Below the pieces are notes generated by a model. It saw only the letters and a list, made by a program, of their open reading frames with translations, had not been told where the DNA came from and made no database searches. This document shows positions 15,566-24,725 of a stretch of DNA of 64,000 nt, piece by piece. How positions within the stretch are numbered: the first letter of the stretch is position 1; each line of letters begins with the position of its first letter. This DNA comes from DATARH01 sp963734125 (GTDB taxonomy: Bacteria; Pseudomonadota; Alphaproteobacteria; ATCC43930; CGMCC-115725), in contig CAVTGB010000049.1 of NCBI GenBank assembly GCA_963734125.1, positions 53,271 to 117,270 on the forward strand, given 5' to 3'. The position numbers and the translations under genes are program-made.

Positions 15566-15650
15566 GAAAGACCCTCGTAGGGAAGTTGATTGCACTGACT
15601 TTACGCCGCCAGCACCGCCGCTGTGCATGATTGAGATCATGCTATGTGCG

Positions 15651-16373
15651 CTATTTCGCCGTCGCCGGTTTGACGGCGGTGAGGCCCAGGAACGCGGCAC
15701 CGAAAGTGGTTAGCCTGCTCAATGCAGCGTCATACGGAGCCAAGAGACGCGCCGCCCATGTCCATCGCGGATAGTAGATCGACCCGTGCACTGGCCCAGG
15801 CGTCAGCCCGGCACCGTTCGCCAGAGACCGAAGTTCGGAGGCTGTTCGGAACCGACCTCTACGCCATAGTTGCGAGCCGAACCATGCGCGGACGCGGCGC
15901 GCGGCTGCCCACAGGCTCCATTTCCCGAGTTCACCGATCACCAGGACGCCGCCGGGACGCAGAACCCGAGCAATCTCGCTAAACACCGGGGCGGCATTGG
16001 CGACAAAGCAAAGGATCGTCACGGCGACGACGAAATCGAAGCGTTCGGGGGCAAGCGGAATGTTCGCCGCCTCACCCACCATGAACAAGATGTCCGCGCC
16101 TTCCTGCTTAGCTCTCGCCCTCGCCGCTTCGACCATTTCCGGCGACGCATCAATACCGGTGACGGCGGCGCCGCGACGCCATAGTTCCACGGCAAGGTCG
16201 CCGTCGCCGCAACCGACATCGAGAACATCGCGACCCCGAATGTCACCTAGGAGAGTGAGAATCAGTCGCCGCTGTAGCTGCTCGGTGATAGCGCCGATCC
16301 CGGATGTCCGCCATTTAGCGTAGACATCGGGACCGAGGTCCGGGAGCACAGAAGCCGATCCCTCTGAGACCAT
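15651..16373 (-). CDS. Class I SAM-dependent methyltransferase
   Basis: 240 residues. Motif I 'DVLDVGCGDGDLAVELWRRG' at about 49-68, motif II Asp in 'AAVTGIDASPEMVEAARARA', and post-motif 'ERFDFVVAVTILCFVANAAP' followed by 'IARVLRPGGVLVIGELGKWS'. This is the UbiE/Methyltransf_11 type acting on a small molecule or lipid; the substrate cannot be read from sequence. Its ATG lies one base after the stop of the ABC-2 permease remnant, so the two formed an operon. Confidence 0.88.
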   Translation of the reverse strand: MVSEGSASVLPDLGPDVYAKWRTSGIGAITEQLQRRLILTLLGDIRGRDVLDVGCGDGDLAVELWRRGAAVTGIDASPEMVEAARARAKQEGADILFMVGEAANIPLAPERFDFVVAVTILCFVANAAPVFSEIARVLRPGGVLVIGELGKWSLWAAARRVRAWFGSQLWRRGRFRTASELRSLANGAGLTPGPVHGSIYYPRWTWAARLLAPYDAALSRLTTFGAAFLGLTAVKPATAK

Positions 16374-16374
16374 T

Positions 16375-16931
16375 TCAGCGCGCCCTATCGCGGGTCAGCC
16401 GGTGAATGAACCGGGCCGCAGCCAGAAACAGCAGAGCGAAGCCGACCAGGGCCGCGATGTCCGCCGGCAGCGGGAAATACGGAGCGCCGCCGAAGCCGAC
16501 CCGTATGAGATCGGCGCTGTATGAGAGCGGCGACAGCGGTGACAGCCATTGCCCCCATTGCGGCATGTCGGCGTGCGGTACGAACACGCCGCTGATGAAG
16601 ATCAGCGGCAGCCGCACAAGGCTCGACAGCATCATGATCTGCGATGGCGCATTGGTCGGCGGGGCAGCCATCAGCACCCCATCGCCGAAAACGCCACCAG
16701 CGGCCCGATGGCCGAGGCCGTGAAGAACAGCGCCATCGCGACGATACCGGGAACCATCATCTCGGTCGGCACTGACCGACCGGCGGCAAAAGCGAGATAG
16801 GAGAACAGCGGAAAGACGATCCCGAAGCTGATGACCGGCGGTTTCAGGTAGTAGATCAGCGCGTCCTTCTTCGCGATCACGTAGGCCGCGTGCGCCTGCC
16901 GGCGCAGCCGATGGAGGGCATCAGCCGGCAT
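16375..16931 (-). pseudogene. ABC-2 type permease with internal deletion
   Basis: From ATG 16931: 'AAYVIAKKDALIYYLKPPVI' and 'SFGIVFPLFSYLAFAAGRSV', through 'MVPGIVAMALFFTASAIGPL'. The text then jumps to the C-terminal half, 'FSAMG' / 'VLMAAPPTNAPSQIMMLSSL' and 'ISGVFVPHADMPQWGQWLSP'. In ABC-2 permeases about 60-70 residues (helices 3-4) lie between these blocks. They are missing, and one base is also lost near 16680. No ATP-binding partner is nearby. Read as a decayed drug- or polysaccharide-type exporter gene; the junction could also be an assembly collapse. Confidence 0.65.
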
Positions 16932-17050
16932 CGGCGTGGACCCGGTCAGGAGCAGGGGCTTTTGCCCTGGCCGTTTTGGTGGCTGGTGGTACGGCCCTGA
17001 CGAGAATGAGACCGACATGCGCCGCCCCTGCAGAATGCCTAAATAGGCGC

Positions 17051-17218
17051 ATGCGCATCATCGAAATCCTCAACGGTCTCCGCGAGCACGAGACCGACTT
17101 CAGCGACCCGATCTCCGGTACGGAGATCAGCGTCGCGCCGGGTCCGGGTTCTTCCCCCTATGCCGGCACTGTGAACGTGAATAAAAATGACCGGCGCGCC
17201 CCTCTCACCGGCAGCTAA
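17051..17218 (+). CDS. Hypothetical 55-residue protein
   Basis: Begins 'MRIIEILNGLREHETDFSDP' and continues 'ISGTEISVAPGPGSSPYAGT' 'VNVNKNDRRAPLTGS'. Not recognised, but the composition is protein-like (balanced charges, few Arg runs), unlike the antisense frames in this GC-rich DNA. No strong ribosome site is visible. It lies alone between a decayed ABC permease and a REP-like repeat, so it may be a remnant of a longer gene. Confidence 0.45.
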   Translation: MRIIEILNGLREHETDFSDPISGTEISVAPGPGSSPYAGTVNVNKNDRRAPLTGS

Positions 17219-17346
17219 TTATAAGCGCTTCCAGTCGCAAGGGTTGCCCAATTTCTCGTTGGGTCGGAACTCGTCCGTCGCGATTGATCGGAAATACATT
17301 GGGGGATACAATCACTACTTTCTCGGCAGGACTGCTGGATTGTGGC

Positions 17347-17379
17347 CCGTCATGGCCGGGTCAAGCCCGGAGATGACGG
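17347..17379. repeat. Dispersed REP-like palindrome
   Basis: CCGTCATGGCCGGGTCAAGC-type sequence ending ATGACGG: the outer arms CCGTCAT/ATGACGG and inner CCGGG/CCCGG pair. Same family as 13454-13507 and 44538-44565. Placed 34 nt beyond the stop of the HAD gene, where it could also shape the mRNA end. Confidence 0.65.
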
Positions 17380-17412
17380 TTGGGCGGTGATTGCATTTGA
17401 TCGGAGACCGCT

Positions 17413-18126
17413 CTACGTCCCGAGCTGCGTCGCCAGGTCCTCAAAGCTGGTAGCGAGGTAGGTGAAATCGTGCTCGGCCTTGAAGTCACGCGCCTGCTTC
17501 GCGCCATGCTCGTAGGGCCGGGCGATATAGGCGGTCTTCATCCCATGCGAGGCGGCGCGGACCAGATCGTTGTTGTGCGCCGCCACCATCATCACCGCGC
17601 CCGGATCGCCTGACCCGAGGAACTCGATCGCCGATTGGTACATTTCGGCGTCGGGCTTGTAGTGGCGGACGAGATCGGAGCCGAGCACCGCGTCCCACGG
17701 CAAGCCGCAATGCTTGGCCATGTCGGTGAGGAGCCGCACCGTGCCGTTGGACAGGGTCGCAATGATGTATTTTTTCTTGATGCGGGTGAGACCCGGCACC
17801 GAATCGGGCCACGGCTGGAGGCGATGCCAGGTCCGGTTGAACCACACCTTGTCGTCTTCGCTGAGGCCCTTGATGGCGAATTTATCGATGAGGCCGTCGA
17901 GCGCCATGCGGTGCAGCGCGTCGAGATTGGTCCACGGTAGTTCGCCGGTGCGCACCCGGTTCATCGACGGCGCATAGGCGCCGCGCCACTCATCGGCGAA
18001 TTGCTGCCAGTCGACATGCGTGATCCCCTTCTTGGCGCCAAGCGCCTGCCCGTCGGCGGTCACCGCCGAGCGCCAATCGACGACAGTGCCGAAGACGTCA
18101 TGAACCAGTGCTGCGATTTCGCTCAT
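17413..18126 (-). CDS. HAD superfamily protein, type II haloacid dehalogenase-like
   Basis: 237 residues. Motif I 'ALVHDVFGTVVDWR' puts the nucleophile at Asp10 and Thr at 14, the numbering of L-2-haloacid dehalogenases. The residue two after the nucleophile is Phe, not the Asp used by HAD phosphatases. Motif II 'IIATLSNGTVRLL', motif III Lys in 'VRHYKPDAEMYQSAIEFLG', motif IV 'VMMVAAHNNDLVRAASHGM' with 'TAYIARP' after it. Expected chemistry is hydrolysis of a 2-haloacid or a related ester-intermediate reaction. Last gene of an acyl-CoA dehydrogenase-kinase-HAD operon, 14 nt after the kinase stop; that context may mean a different physiological substrate. Confidence 0.85.
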   Translation of the reverse strand: MSEIAALVHDVFGTVVDWRSAVTADGQALGAKKGITHVDWQQFADEWRGAYAPSMNRVRTGELPWTNLDALHRMALDGLIDKFAIKGLSEDDKVWFNRTWHRLQPWPDSVPGLTRIKKKYIIATLSNGTVRLLTDMAKHCGLPWDAVLGSDLVRHYKPDAEMYQSAIEFLGSGDPGAVMMVAAHNNDLVRAASHGMKTAYIARPYEHGAKQARDFKAEHDFTYLATSFEDLATQLGT

Positions 18127-18140
18127 CTGCCGCTTCTCCG

Positions 18141-19217
18141 TTAGGCCAACCCCGCGAGGACGCGCGCCTTCTCGGCGAGACCGAGAACGCGCCGGTAATA
18201 GTGGCGGAAGCGCTGGTCCTGGGTCTGGCCGCGCACATAGCGGATATAGATCTGCTGGATGATGACGGCGAGCTTGAAGGCGGCGAAGACCTGGTGCCAG
18301 CCGATCGCCGCGACGTCGAACCCGGTGCGCAGGGCGTAGCGCCGGATCGCCTCGGCGCGACTGGGAAAACCCTCGCGCCAGGTCGGCATCGCGGCGATCT
18401 CGCGCCACGCGGGGTCGTCGCCGGGCTCGACCCAGTAGTTGAGGATATAGCCGAGGTCGGCGAGGGGATCCCCCTGGGTGCACATGTCCCAATCGAGGAC
18501 CGCCGCGATCCGCCCGGGGTCGGCGCTGTCGAGGAGGCAATTGTCGAGCCGGTAATCGTTGTGGAGGAGCGCTGCGCCGCCAGACGCCGGCAGGTGCGCC
18601 CCGAGCCAGTCGAGGACCGGCGCCATCGTGGCCTCGGCGCGCGCGGCATCCTCGCCCCCCTGCGCGGCCTGCCAGCGCCGGGTCCAGCCGGCGAGCTGGC
18701 GCTCGAGGTAGCCCTCGGCGCGGCCGAGATCGGCGAGCCCGATGTCGGCAGGCGGCACCAGATGGAGGTCGGCGAGCGCATCGACGAGCGCCTCGCCGAT
18801 CCGCCGGTTGAGGTCCGGCCTGCCGGCGAATTCGCGCGGGATGTCGTCGCGGATCACAAAGCCGTGGCGCCGCTCCTCGACGATGAACACCGCGCCGATG
18901 ACGCTCGCGTCCTCGCACAGGAGGAGGCTCTTCGGCGCCGGTCCGAAGCGCCGGTGGAGCACCGACAACACCCGGTGCTCGCGGCGCATGTCGTGCGCCC
19001 CCGGCGGGATCGGCCCCAACGGCGGCCGGCGCAGCACGAATTCGTGGATCCCGAAGCGCAACAGGTAGGTCAGATTGGCCTTGCCGCCGCCGAACTGGCG
19101 CACCGCGAGCGGCCCCTCGGCACCCTCGAGACGAGCGCGCAGATAGGGGTCGAGCCGGGCCGTATCGAGGCGCTCGTCGGGGCGCTGGTCGATCAGTTCG
19201 GCGGCTTCGAGCGTCAC
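18141..19217 (-). CDS. APH-type phosphotransferase (ACAD10/11 kinase-domain-like)
   Basis: 358 residues. Kinase-like fold: nucleotide loop 'AVRQFGGGKANLTYLLRFG', Lys/Arg strand 'HEFVLRRPPLGPIPPGAHDM', catalytic loop 'AALLHNDYRLDNCLLDSADP' (HxDxxxxN form) and metal Asp in 'AAVLDWDMCTQGDPLADLGY'. The 'RRPP.G...p.AHDM.RE.RVL' start and 'GDPLaDLgyil.YW' are typical of the kinase domain of ACAD10/ACAD11 and of LvaA-type hydroxyacyl-CoA kinases rather than antibiotic kinases. GTG 19217 overlaps the stop of the dehydrogenase gene as GTGA. Likely phosphorylates a hydroxyacyl-CoA; inference from family and context. Confidence 0.88.
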   Translation of the reverse strand: MTLEAAELIDQRPDERLDTARLDPYLRARLEGAEGPLAVRQFGGGKANLTYLLRFGIHEFVLRRPPLGPIPPGAHDMRREHRVLSVLHRRFGPAPKSLLLCEDASVIGAVFIVEERRHGFVIRDDIPREFAGRPDLNRRIGEALVDALADLHLVPPADIGLADLGRAEGYLERQLAGWTRRWQAAQGGEDAARAEATMAPVLDWLGAHLPASGGAALLHNDYRLDNCLLDSADPGRIAAVLDWDMCTQGDPLADLGYILNYWVEPGDDPAWREIAAMPTWREGFPSRAEAIRRYALRTGFDVAAIGWHQVFAAFKLAVIIQQIYIRYVRGQTQDQRFRHYYRRVLGLAEKARVLAGLA

Positions 19218-20416
19218 TTCCGCAGTTCCACACGGGCCACCGCGCGTTTGTGGACTTCGTCGGGGCCGTCGACGATGCGCATGACGCGCGAGCGCGCCCA
19301 GGCATAGGCGAGGCCGAAATCCTGGCTGACGCCGGCACCGCCATGCGCCTGGATCGCGCGGTCGATGACGTTGAGCAGCATCTTCGGCGCGACCACCTTG
19401 ATCATCGCGATTTCGGCCTGGGCCGCCTTGTTGCCGACCGTGTCCATCAGGTGCGCGGCCTTCAAGGTCAGGAGCCGCGCCTGCTCGATCTCCATGCGCG
19501 AATCGGCGATCCATTCGCGGATGACGCCCTGATCGGCCAAGGGTCGGCCAAAGGCGACCCGGCTCTTGACCCGGGCGCACATCGCTTCCAGCGAGCGCTC
19601 GGCGAGGCCGATCATCCGCATGCAATGGTGGATGCGCCCCGGCCCGAGCCGGCCTTGCGCGATCTCGAAGCCGCGCCCCTCGCCGAGGAGAATGTTTTCG
19701 GCGGGCACCCGGACGTCCTTGAACTCAACTTCGGCGTGGCCGTGCGGCGCGTCGTCGTAACCGAAGACGGTGAGTGCCCGCACCACCCTCACCCCCGGCG
19801 TGTCGCGCGGCACCAATATCATCGATTGCTGCTGGTGGCGCGGCGCGTCGGGGTCGGTCTTCCCCATCAGGATCATGATCTTGCAGCGCGGGTCCATCGC
19901 GCCCGAGGTCCACCATTTCCGCGCATTGATGACGTAGGTGCTGTTGCCCTCGCGGCGGATCGAGGCTTCGATGTTGGTGGCGTCCGAGGAGGCGACCGCG
20001 GGCTCGGTCATCGCGAAGGACGAGCGGATCTCGCCATTGAGAAGCGGCTTCAGCCAGCGCTCCTGCTGCTCCGGGGTCGCATAGCGCACCAGCGTTTCCA
20101 TGTTGCCGGTGTCAGGCGCCGAGCAGTTGAAGGCTTCGGGCGCGATCGGCGAGCGCCCCATGATCTCGCATAAGGGCGCGTATTCGAGGTTGGTGAGCCC
20201 GGCGCCATGCTCGCTCTCCGGCAGGAACAGGTTCCACAGGCCAGCCGCCCGCGCCTTCGCCTTCAATTCTTCCATCACCGGCGGGATCTGCCAGCGCGTC
20301 GGCGCCTCATTGAGTTGCGCTTCGAACGTCGCCTCGGCCGGGTAGACCTCGCGCTCGACAAACTCCCGCACCTGTCCCTCCAGGCGCTTCACCTTGTCCG
20401 AAGGCTCGAAATCCAT
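19214..20416 (-). CDS. Acyl-CoA dehydrogenase, ACAD11-like
   Basis: 400 residues. FAD and acyl-CoA binding blocks: 'FAMTEPAVASSDATNIEASI', 'YVINARKWWTSGAMDPRCKI', 'RVPAENILLGEGRGFEIAQG', 'RVAFGRPLADQGVIREWIAD', 'AIQAHGGAGVSQDFGLAYAW'. At the usual catalytic-Glu position stands Asp in 'RIVDGPDEVHKRAVARVEL', the form found in ACAD10/11-type enzymes. First gene of the operon with the APH kinase and HAD protein. Expected role: acting on an acyl-CoA, possibly after phosphorylation of a hydroxyl group. It starts 37 nt downstream (minus direction) of the valS stop. Confidence 0.92.
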   Translation of the reverse strand: MDFEPSDKVKRLEGQVREFVEREVYPAEATFEAQLNEAPTRWQIPPVMEELKAKARAAGLWNLFLPESEHGAGLTNLEYAPLCEIMGRSPIAPEAFNCSAPDTGNMETLVRYATPEQQERWLKPLLNGEIRSSFAMTEPAVASSDATNIEASIRREGNSTYVINARKWWTSGAMDPRCKIMILMGKTDPDAPRHQQQSMILVPRDTPGVRVVRALTVFGYDDAPHGHAEVEFKDVRVPAENILLGEGRGFEIAQGRLGPGRIHHCMRMIGLAERSLEAMCARVKSRVAFGRPLADQGVIREWIADSRMEIEQARLLTLKAAHLMDTVGNKAAQAEIAMIKVVAPKMLLNVIDRAIQAHGGAGVSQDFGLAYAWARSRVMRIVDGPDEVHKRAVARVELRK

Positions 20417-20453
20417 GCGGCTCCCCTCTTGAGCGGCGAGTGTCAGCGTATCG

Positions 20454-23100
20454 TCACACCGCGTCCAACCGCTCGTAGGCGGCCTTCAGGCGGTCGCGGT
20501 CGCGGCGGATATCGACGTCGCGTTCGCGTTGCTCTTCGATCACTTCTGGCTTGGCTTTGGCGAGGAAGGCGGGGTTGGCAAGCTTGGTTGCGAGCTTTGC
20601 CAGATCGCCCTCGACTTTGGCGATCTCCTTGGCGAGGCGGGTTTTTTCGCGCGCCAGGTCGACGACATCGCCGATGTGCAGAGCAAACGTGGCACCGGCG
20701 CCGATCGCCTGAACCGTGCCCGTGGCCCGCGCGGCGCCGGTGAAGGCGACCCGGGCGAGGCGCTGAAAATGGTCGGCGTGGGCGCTGATCCGCGCCGTGG
20801 CCGCCGGGTCGGCGTCCCTGATTTCGGCGGCGATGCGCGCCCCGGGCGGGATGTTCAGTTCGGAGCGCACCGCGCGGATCGCCGACAGATCCTCTATGAG
20901 CGCGTCCATCTCGGCGGCGGCTTCCGGGTCGCGTAGCTCGGGGGCGAGGTCGGGCCATGGCGCGACGATCAGCATCCCCGCATCGGCGCCGGCCAATTGC
21001 TGCCAGACCTCCTCGGTGATGAACGGCATCAGCGGGTGCAGGAGGTGGACCGTCTGCGCCAGCACCCAGGCGGTCATCGCCTGGGTCTCGGCGCGCCCGC
21101 CCGCATCCTCGCCCTGCAGGATGGGCTTGGTAAACTCGAGGTACCAGTCGCAGAAGGTGCCCCACAGGAAGTGGTAGAGCAGGTGCGCCGCCTCATCGAA
21201 ACGGAAGCCTTCGAGCGCCGCCGTCACCGCGGCGGCGCAACCGCGCGTCGCGCCGGCGATCCAGCGATTGACGGTGAGCCGGCATTGCCGCGGGTCGAAA
21301 CCCGGCATAAGCGCACAGCCGTTCATTTCGGCGTAGCGTGCGGCGTTCCACAGCTTGGTGGCGAAGTTGCGCGAGCCTTCGACCCGGCTCTCGGCGAGCT
21401 TGATGTCGCGGCCGGGCGAGGCGAGCGCGGCCAAGGTGAAGCGCAGCGCATCGCATCCAAAGCGGTCGATGAGGTCGAGCGGATCGATGATGTTGCCGCG
21501 CGATTTCGACATCTTCTGGCCGCGCTCATCGCGCGACGAGAGCGTGGATGTAGACCGTGCGGAACGGCACCTCGCCCATGAAATGCAAGCCCTGCATCAG
21601 CATGCGCGCGACCCAGAAGAAGATGATGTCGAAGCCGGTGACCAGGACGTCGCCCGGATAGTAGCGCTTGAGCTCGGGGGTCTCCTCCGGCCAGCCCAAG
21701 GTCGAGAACGGCCACAGGCCTGAGGAAAACCAGGTGTCGAGCACGTCCTCGTCGCGGGTGAGCGCGACCGCGCCGCCGAAATGCGCCGCCGCCTCGGCAG
21801 CGGCCTCCGCCTCGCTCTCGGCGACGAACACCGTGCCGTCGGGGCCGTACCAGGCCGGGATCTGGTGGCCCCACCACAATTGCCGCGAGATGCACCACGG
21901 CTGGATGTTGCGCATCCATTCGAAAAACGTGTTCTCCCATTGCCGCGGCACGAACCGGGTGCGGCCGCTCTCGACCGCCGCGATCGCCGGCTTGGCCAGC
22001 GCCTCGGCATTGCAGAACCACTGGTCGGTCAGCCACGGCTCGATAATCTCGCCCGAACGGTCGTGGTGCGGCACCATGAGGATGTGGTCCTCGATCTTCT
22101 CGATCAGCCCCTCGGCCTCGAGATCGGCAAGGACCTGGCGGCGTGCCGCAAACCGTTCGAGGCCGCGATAGCGTTCGGGCACCGCGTCGTTCACGTGCGC
22201 GTCGCGGTCGAAGATGTTGATCACTTCGAGGCCATGCCGGCGCCCGACCTCGAAATCGTTGAAATCGTGCGCCGGGGTGATCTTGACCGCGCCGCTGCCG
22301 GTCTCCGGGTCGGCGTAGTCGTCGGCGACGATCGGGATCAGGCGGCCGACCAGCGGCAGGTGCAGCATTTTGCCGACGAGGTCGGCGTAGCGCTGGTCCT
22401 GCGGGGTGAACCGCGACGCCGGTGTCGCCGAGCATCGTCTCCGGCCGGGTCGTCGCGACGACGATGAAACGCCCGGGCTCGCCCTCGACCGGATAGCGGA
22501 TGTGCCACAACGAGCCCTTGGTCTCGCGGCTCTCGACCTCGAGGTCGGAGATCACCGTGTGCATCACCGGGTCCCAGTTGACCAGGCGCTTGTCGCGGTA
22601 GATGAGGCCTTCGCGGTAGAGGGTCACGAACACGCGGCGCACCGCCGCCGAGAGGCCCGCGTCCATCGTGAAGCGCTCGCGGGCCCAATCAGCCGAGGCG
22701 CCGAGCCGGCGCAGCTGGGTGGTGATCGTGCCGCCCGACTCCGCCTTCCATTCCCACACCCGCTCGATGAATTTCTCGCGGCCGAGGTCGTGCTTGTTGA
22801 TCTGCCGCTCGGCGAGCTGATTGCCGACGACGATCTCGGTGGCGATGCCGGCGTGGTCGGTGCCCGGCTGCCACAAGCGCGTCGCGCCCGCGCATCCGCT
22901 CGAAGCGGATGAGGATGTCCTGCAAGCGTGAAGGTCAGCGCGTGGCCCATGTGCAGGCTGCCGGTGACGTTCGGCGGCGGCATCATGATCGTGTACGGAC
23001 GCTTGCCGCTCGACGGTTGGGCGGCAAAGGCGCCGGCGCGCTCCCACGCCTCGTATTGGCGGGTTTCCACAGCGGCGGGGCGATAGGTCTTGTCCAGCAT
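20454..23100 (-). CDS. valS: Valyl-tRNA synthetase, four frame breaks
   Basis: Class I aminoacyl-tRNA synthetase charging tRNA-Val, about 880 residues. Landmarks: 'PPPNVTGSLHMGHALTFTL' (HIGH as HMGH), 'WQPGTDHAGIATEIVV', editing-domain 'VVATTRPETMLGDTGVAV' and 'DPETGSGAVKITPAHDFNDF', 'DVLDTWFSSGLWPFSTLGWP', 'KMSKSRGNIIDPLDLIDRFG', and a C-terminal coiled coil ('AREKTRLAKEIAKVEGDLAK'). Single extra bases near 22924, 22877, 22407 and 21526 break the frame, each followed by immediate return of conserved sequence. As valS is normally essential, these are most likely sequence errors. Start ATG at 23100. Confidence 0.93.
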
Positions 23101-23233
23101 CGCCGAGGCGTTCCTCAGTCAACCATCACGCCGAAACGACCGATCCCCGCCCGACGGCGGCTGACCGTAATCGAGGAAGGCGTGCGAAGAAGCTAGGTAA
23201 ATTCGCGGCGATTTGCCAGCGCTACGGCGATGC

Positions 23234-24718
23234 CTATTCCTTCAGCCCGCCGCCGAACCCCGCCCACTTGTCTTTTACCTTCTTGTAATGGCGGTCCATG
23301 TCGTAGAGCTGCACCGGCAGCTTCAGTTCCGGGGCGATTAGGCGGCCGGTCGCCGCCGCCAGGTTGAACTCGGCGAGCGCGGCGTCGTGCTGAGCGGTGA
23401 CCAACTGGGATTGGGTGGTGAACAGCTGCTGCTCGGCGATCAAAACATCGAGCACGGTGCGCGAGCCGACCAGCGCCTCCTGCTGGGTGCCTTCGAGGGC
23501 AATTTGTGCCGCCCGCACCGCGGCATCGAACGAGGCAATGGCGGCCCGCGCCGCGTGCAGCGTCTCCCAGTTCTGGGACGCGGTCTGTACCGCCTGGCGG
23601 CGCGTATCGTCGACCTGGCTGCGCTTTTGTCCTACGGTCTGCTGCGCGGCGCGGGTCTGCGAATAAATCGCGCCGCCCTCATAGAGCGGCATTGTCAATT
23701 GCGCGGTTACCGAGGCCGTATCCTGGCGCGAATTGCGCAGCGTGATTGAGGGCGCGAAGCTGCGGTTGAGATCGCCCACGATCGAAACCTGCGGCAACAA
23801 TTGGCCCCGGACGAGATCGACGTTGTCGCGCGCGGCAAGTTCGGCAAACGAGGCCGCAATGACGTTCGGATTGTCGTTGGAGGCCAGGCTCAGGGCTTCC
23901 TCGCGGGTCGCCGGCAGCACCGGACGTTCGCGCGGCATCACCAGCCGGCCGGGCGGGTGGCCGACGAAGCGGGCAAAATTGGCCCGGCTGGTCTCCAGTT
24001 GCCCCTCGGCCTGGATGCGTTGCGCGGTCGCCTGGGCCAGCGAAGATTCAGCCTGCGCGACGTCGGTCCGGGTCACTTCGCCGACGCGGAAACGGTCGCG
24101 CGTCGCATCGAGCTGCTTGCGCAAGACCTGCTCGTTGTTGCGGCTGACCTCAACCAGCGTCTGGTCGCGCACGACGTCGAGGTAGGCCTGAGCGACCGCC
24201 TGAAACACCGAGGTTTCAACCCCGAGGGTCTGGGCGCGCGTCGCCTCTACGGTGTTGATCGCGACGCGAGTCTGCGCCTCGGTGCGGCCGCCGCGATAAA
24301 CCGGCTGGGTCAGCTTAAGGTCGAGATCTTTGGAGACAAAACTGGAAAACTGGGTCGGCGTCGTGCACGTTGTCCCGGCCGGGCCGTTGCACGGACCGGT
24401 AACCCCGAAAAAAGGGCTTGTGGTGTTGGTGCCCGGCTGCTCAAACCCGCCGCGGGTGTACCCGGCCGATCCGGAGAAGGCCACCGTCGGCCGCCAATTC
24501 GACAACGCCTGCGGCACAGCTTCGTCGGTGGCCCGCAACGCGGCGCGCTGGGCCGACAGCGTCGGGTTGTTGTTGTAGGCATAGGCAAACGCTTCGGTCA
24601 GCGTCTGCGCCGCCGCCGGCGCCCCGGCGCAGATGAGCGCCGCGACAACGCTCGCCACGCACCCGAGTGAACCCCACAGCGACCGACCGCGTCCCTGGCA
24701 CCCGCTTGGCTGCAGCAT
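23234..24718 (-). CDS. tolC: TolC family outer-membrane efflux protein
   Basis: 494 residues. Signal peptide near residues 1-38 ('VASVVAALICAGAPAAAQ'), then two OEP repeats: 'LTEAFAYAYNNNPTLSAQRA' opens the first, 'EALSLASNDNPNVIAASFAE' the second. Long helices 'RDRFRVGEVTRTDVAQAESS' and 'EALVGSRTVLDVLIAEQQLF' are classic TolC. Trimers form the outer-membrane channel for type I secretion and drug efflux; it could serve the EmrAB pump in this window. ATG 24718 lies 7 nt after the isoaspartyl methyltransferase stop, a common alphaproteobacterial pair. Confidence 0.92.
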   Translation of the reverse strand: MLQPSGCQGRGRSLWGSLGCVASVVAALICAGAPAAAQTLTEAFAYAYNNNPTLSAQRAALRATDEAVPQALSNWRPTVAFSGSAGYTRGGFEQPGTNTTSPFFGVTGPCNGPAGTTCTTPTQFSSFVSKDLDLKLTQPVYRGGRTEAQTRVAINTVEATRAQTLGVETSVFQAVAQAYLDVVRDQTLVEVSRNNEQVLRKQLDATRDRFRVGEVTRTDVAQAESSLAQATAQRIQAEGQLETSRANFARFVGHPPGRLVMPRERPVLPATREEALSLASNDNPNVIAASFAELAARDNVDLVRGQLLPQVSIVGDLNRSFAPSITLRNSRQDTASVTAQLTMPLYEGGAIYSQTRAAQQTVGQKRSQVDDTRRQAVQTASQNWETLHAARAAIASFDAAVRAAQIALEGTQQEALVGSRTVLDVLIAEQQLFTTQSQLVTAQHDAALAEFNLAAATGRLIAPELKLPVQLYDMDRHYKKVKDKWAGFGGGLKE

Positions 24719-24725
24719 CCACCCC

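Noticed and set aside
18108..19307. Long plus-strand frame opposite the kinase gene, and similar antisense frames at 19250-20173, 27422-28837, 30344-31924 (-), 42280-43803 (-) and 44674-46350
   Set aside because: All lie opposite recognisable genes and show only mirrored codon bias; none has motifs or a credible start.
17413..19344. Single 643-codon frame spanning the HAD gene and part of the kinase region
   Set aside because: The upstream part is an out-of-frame Arg-rich read of the kinase gene; the HAD family start 'MSEIAALVHDVFGT' lies at 18126.
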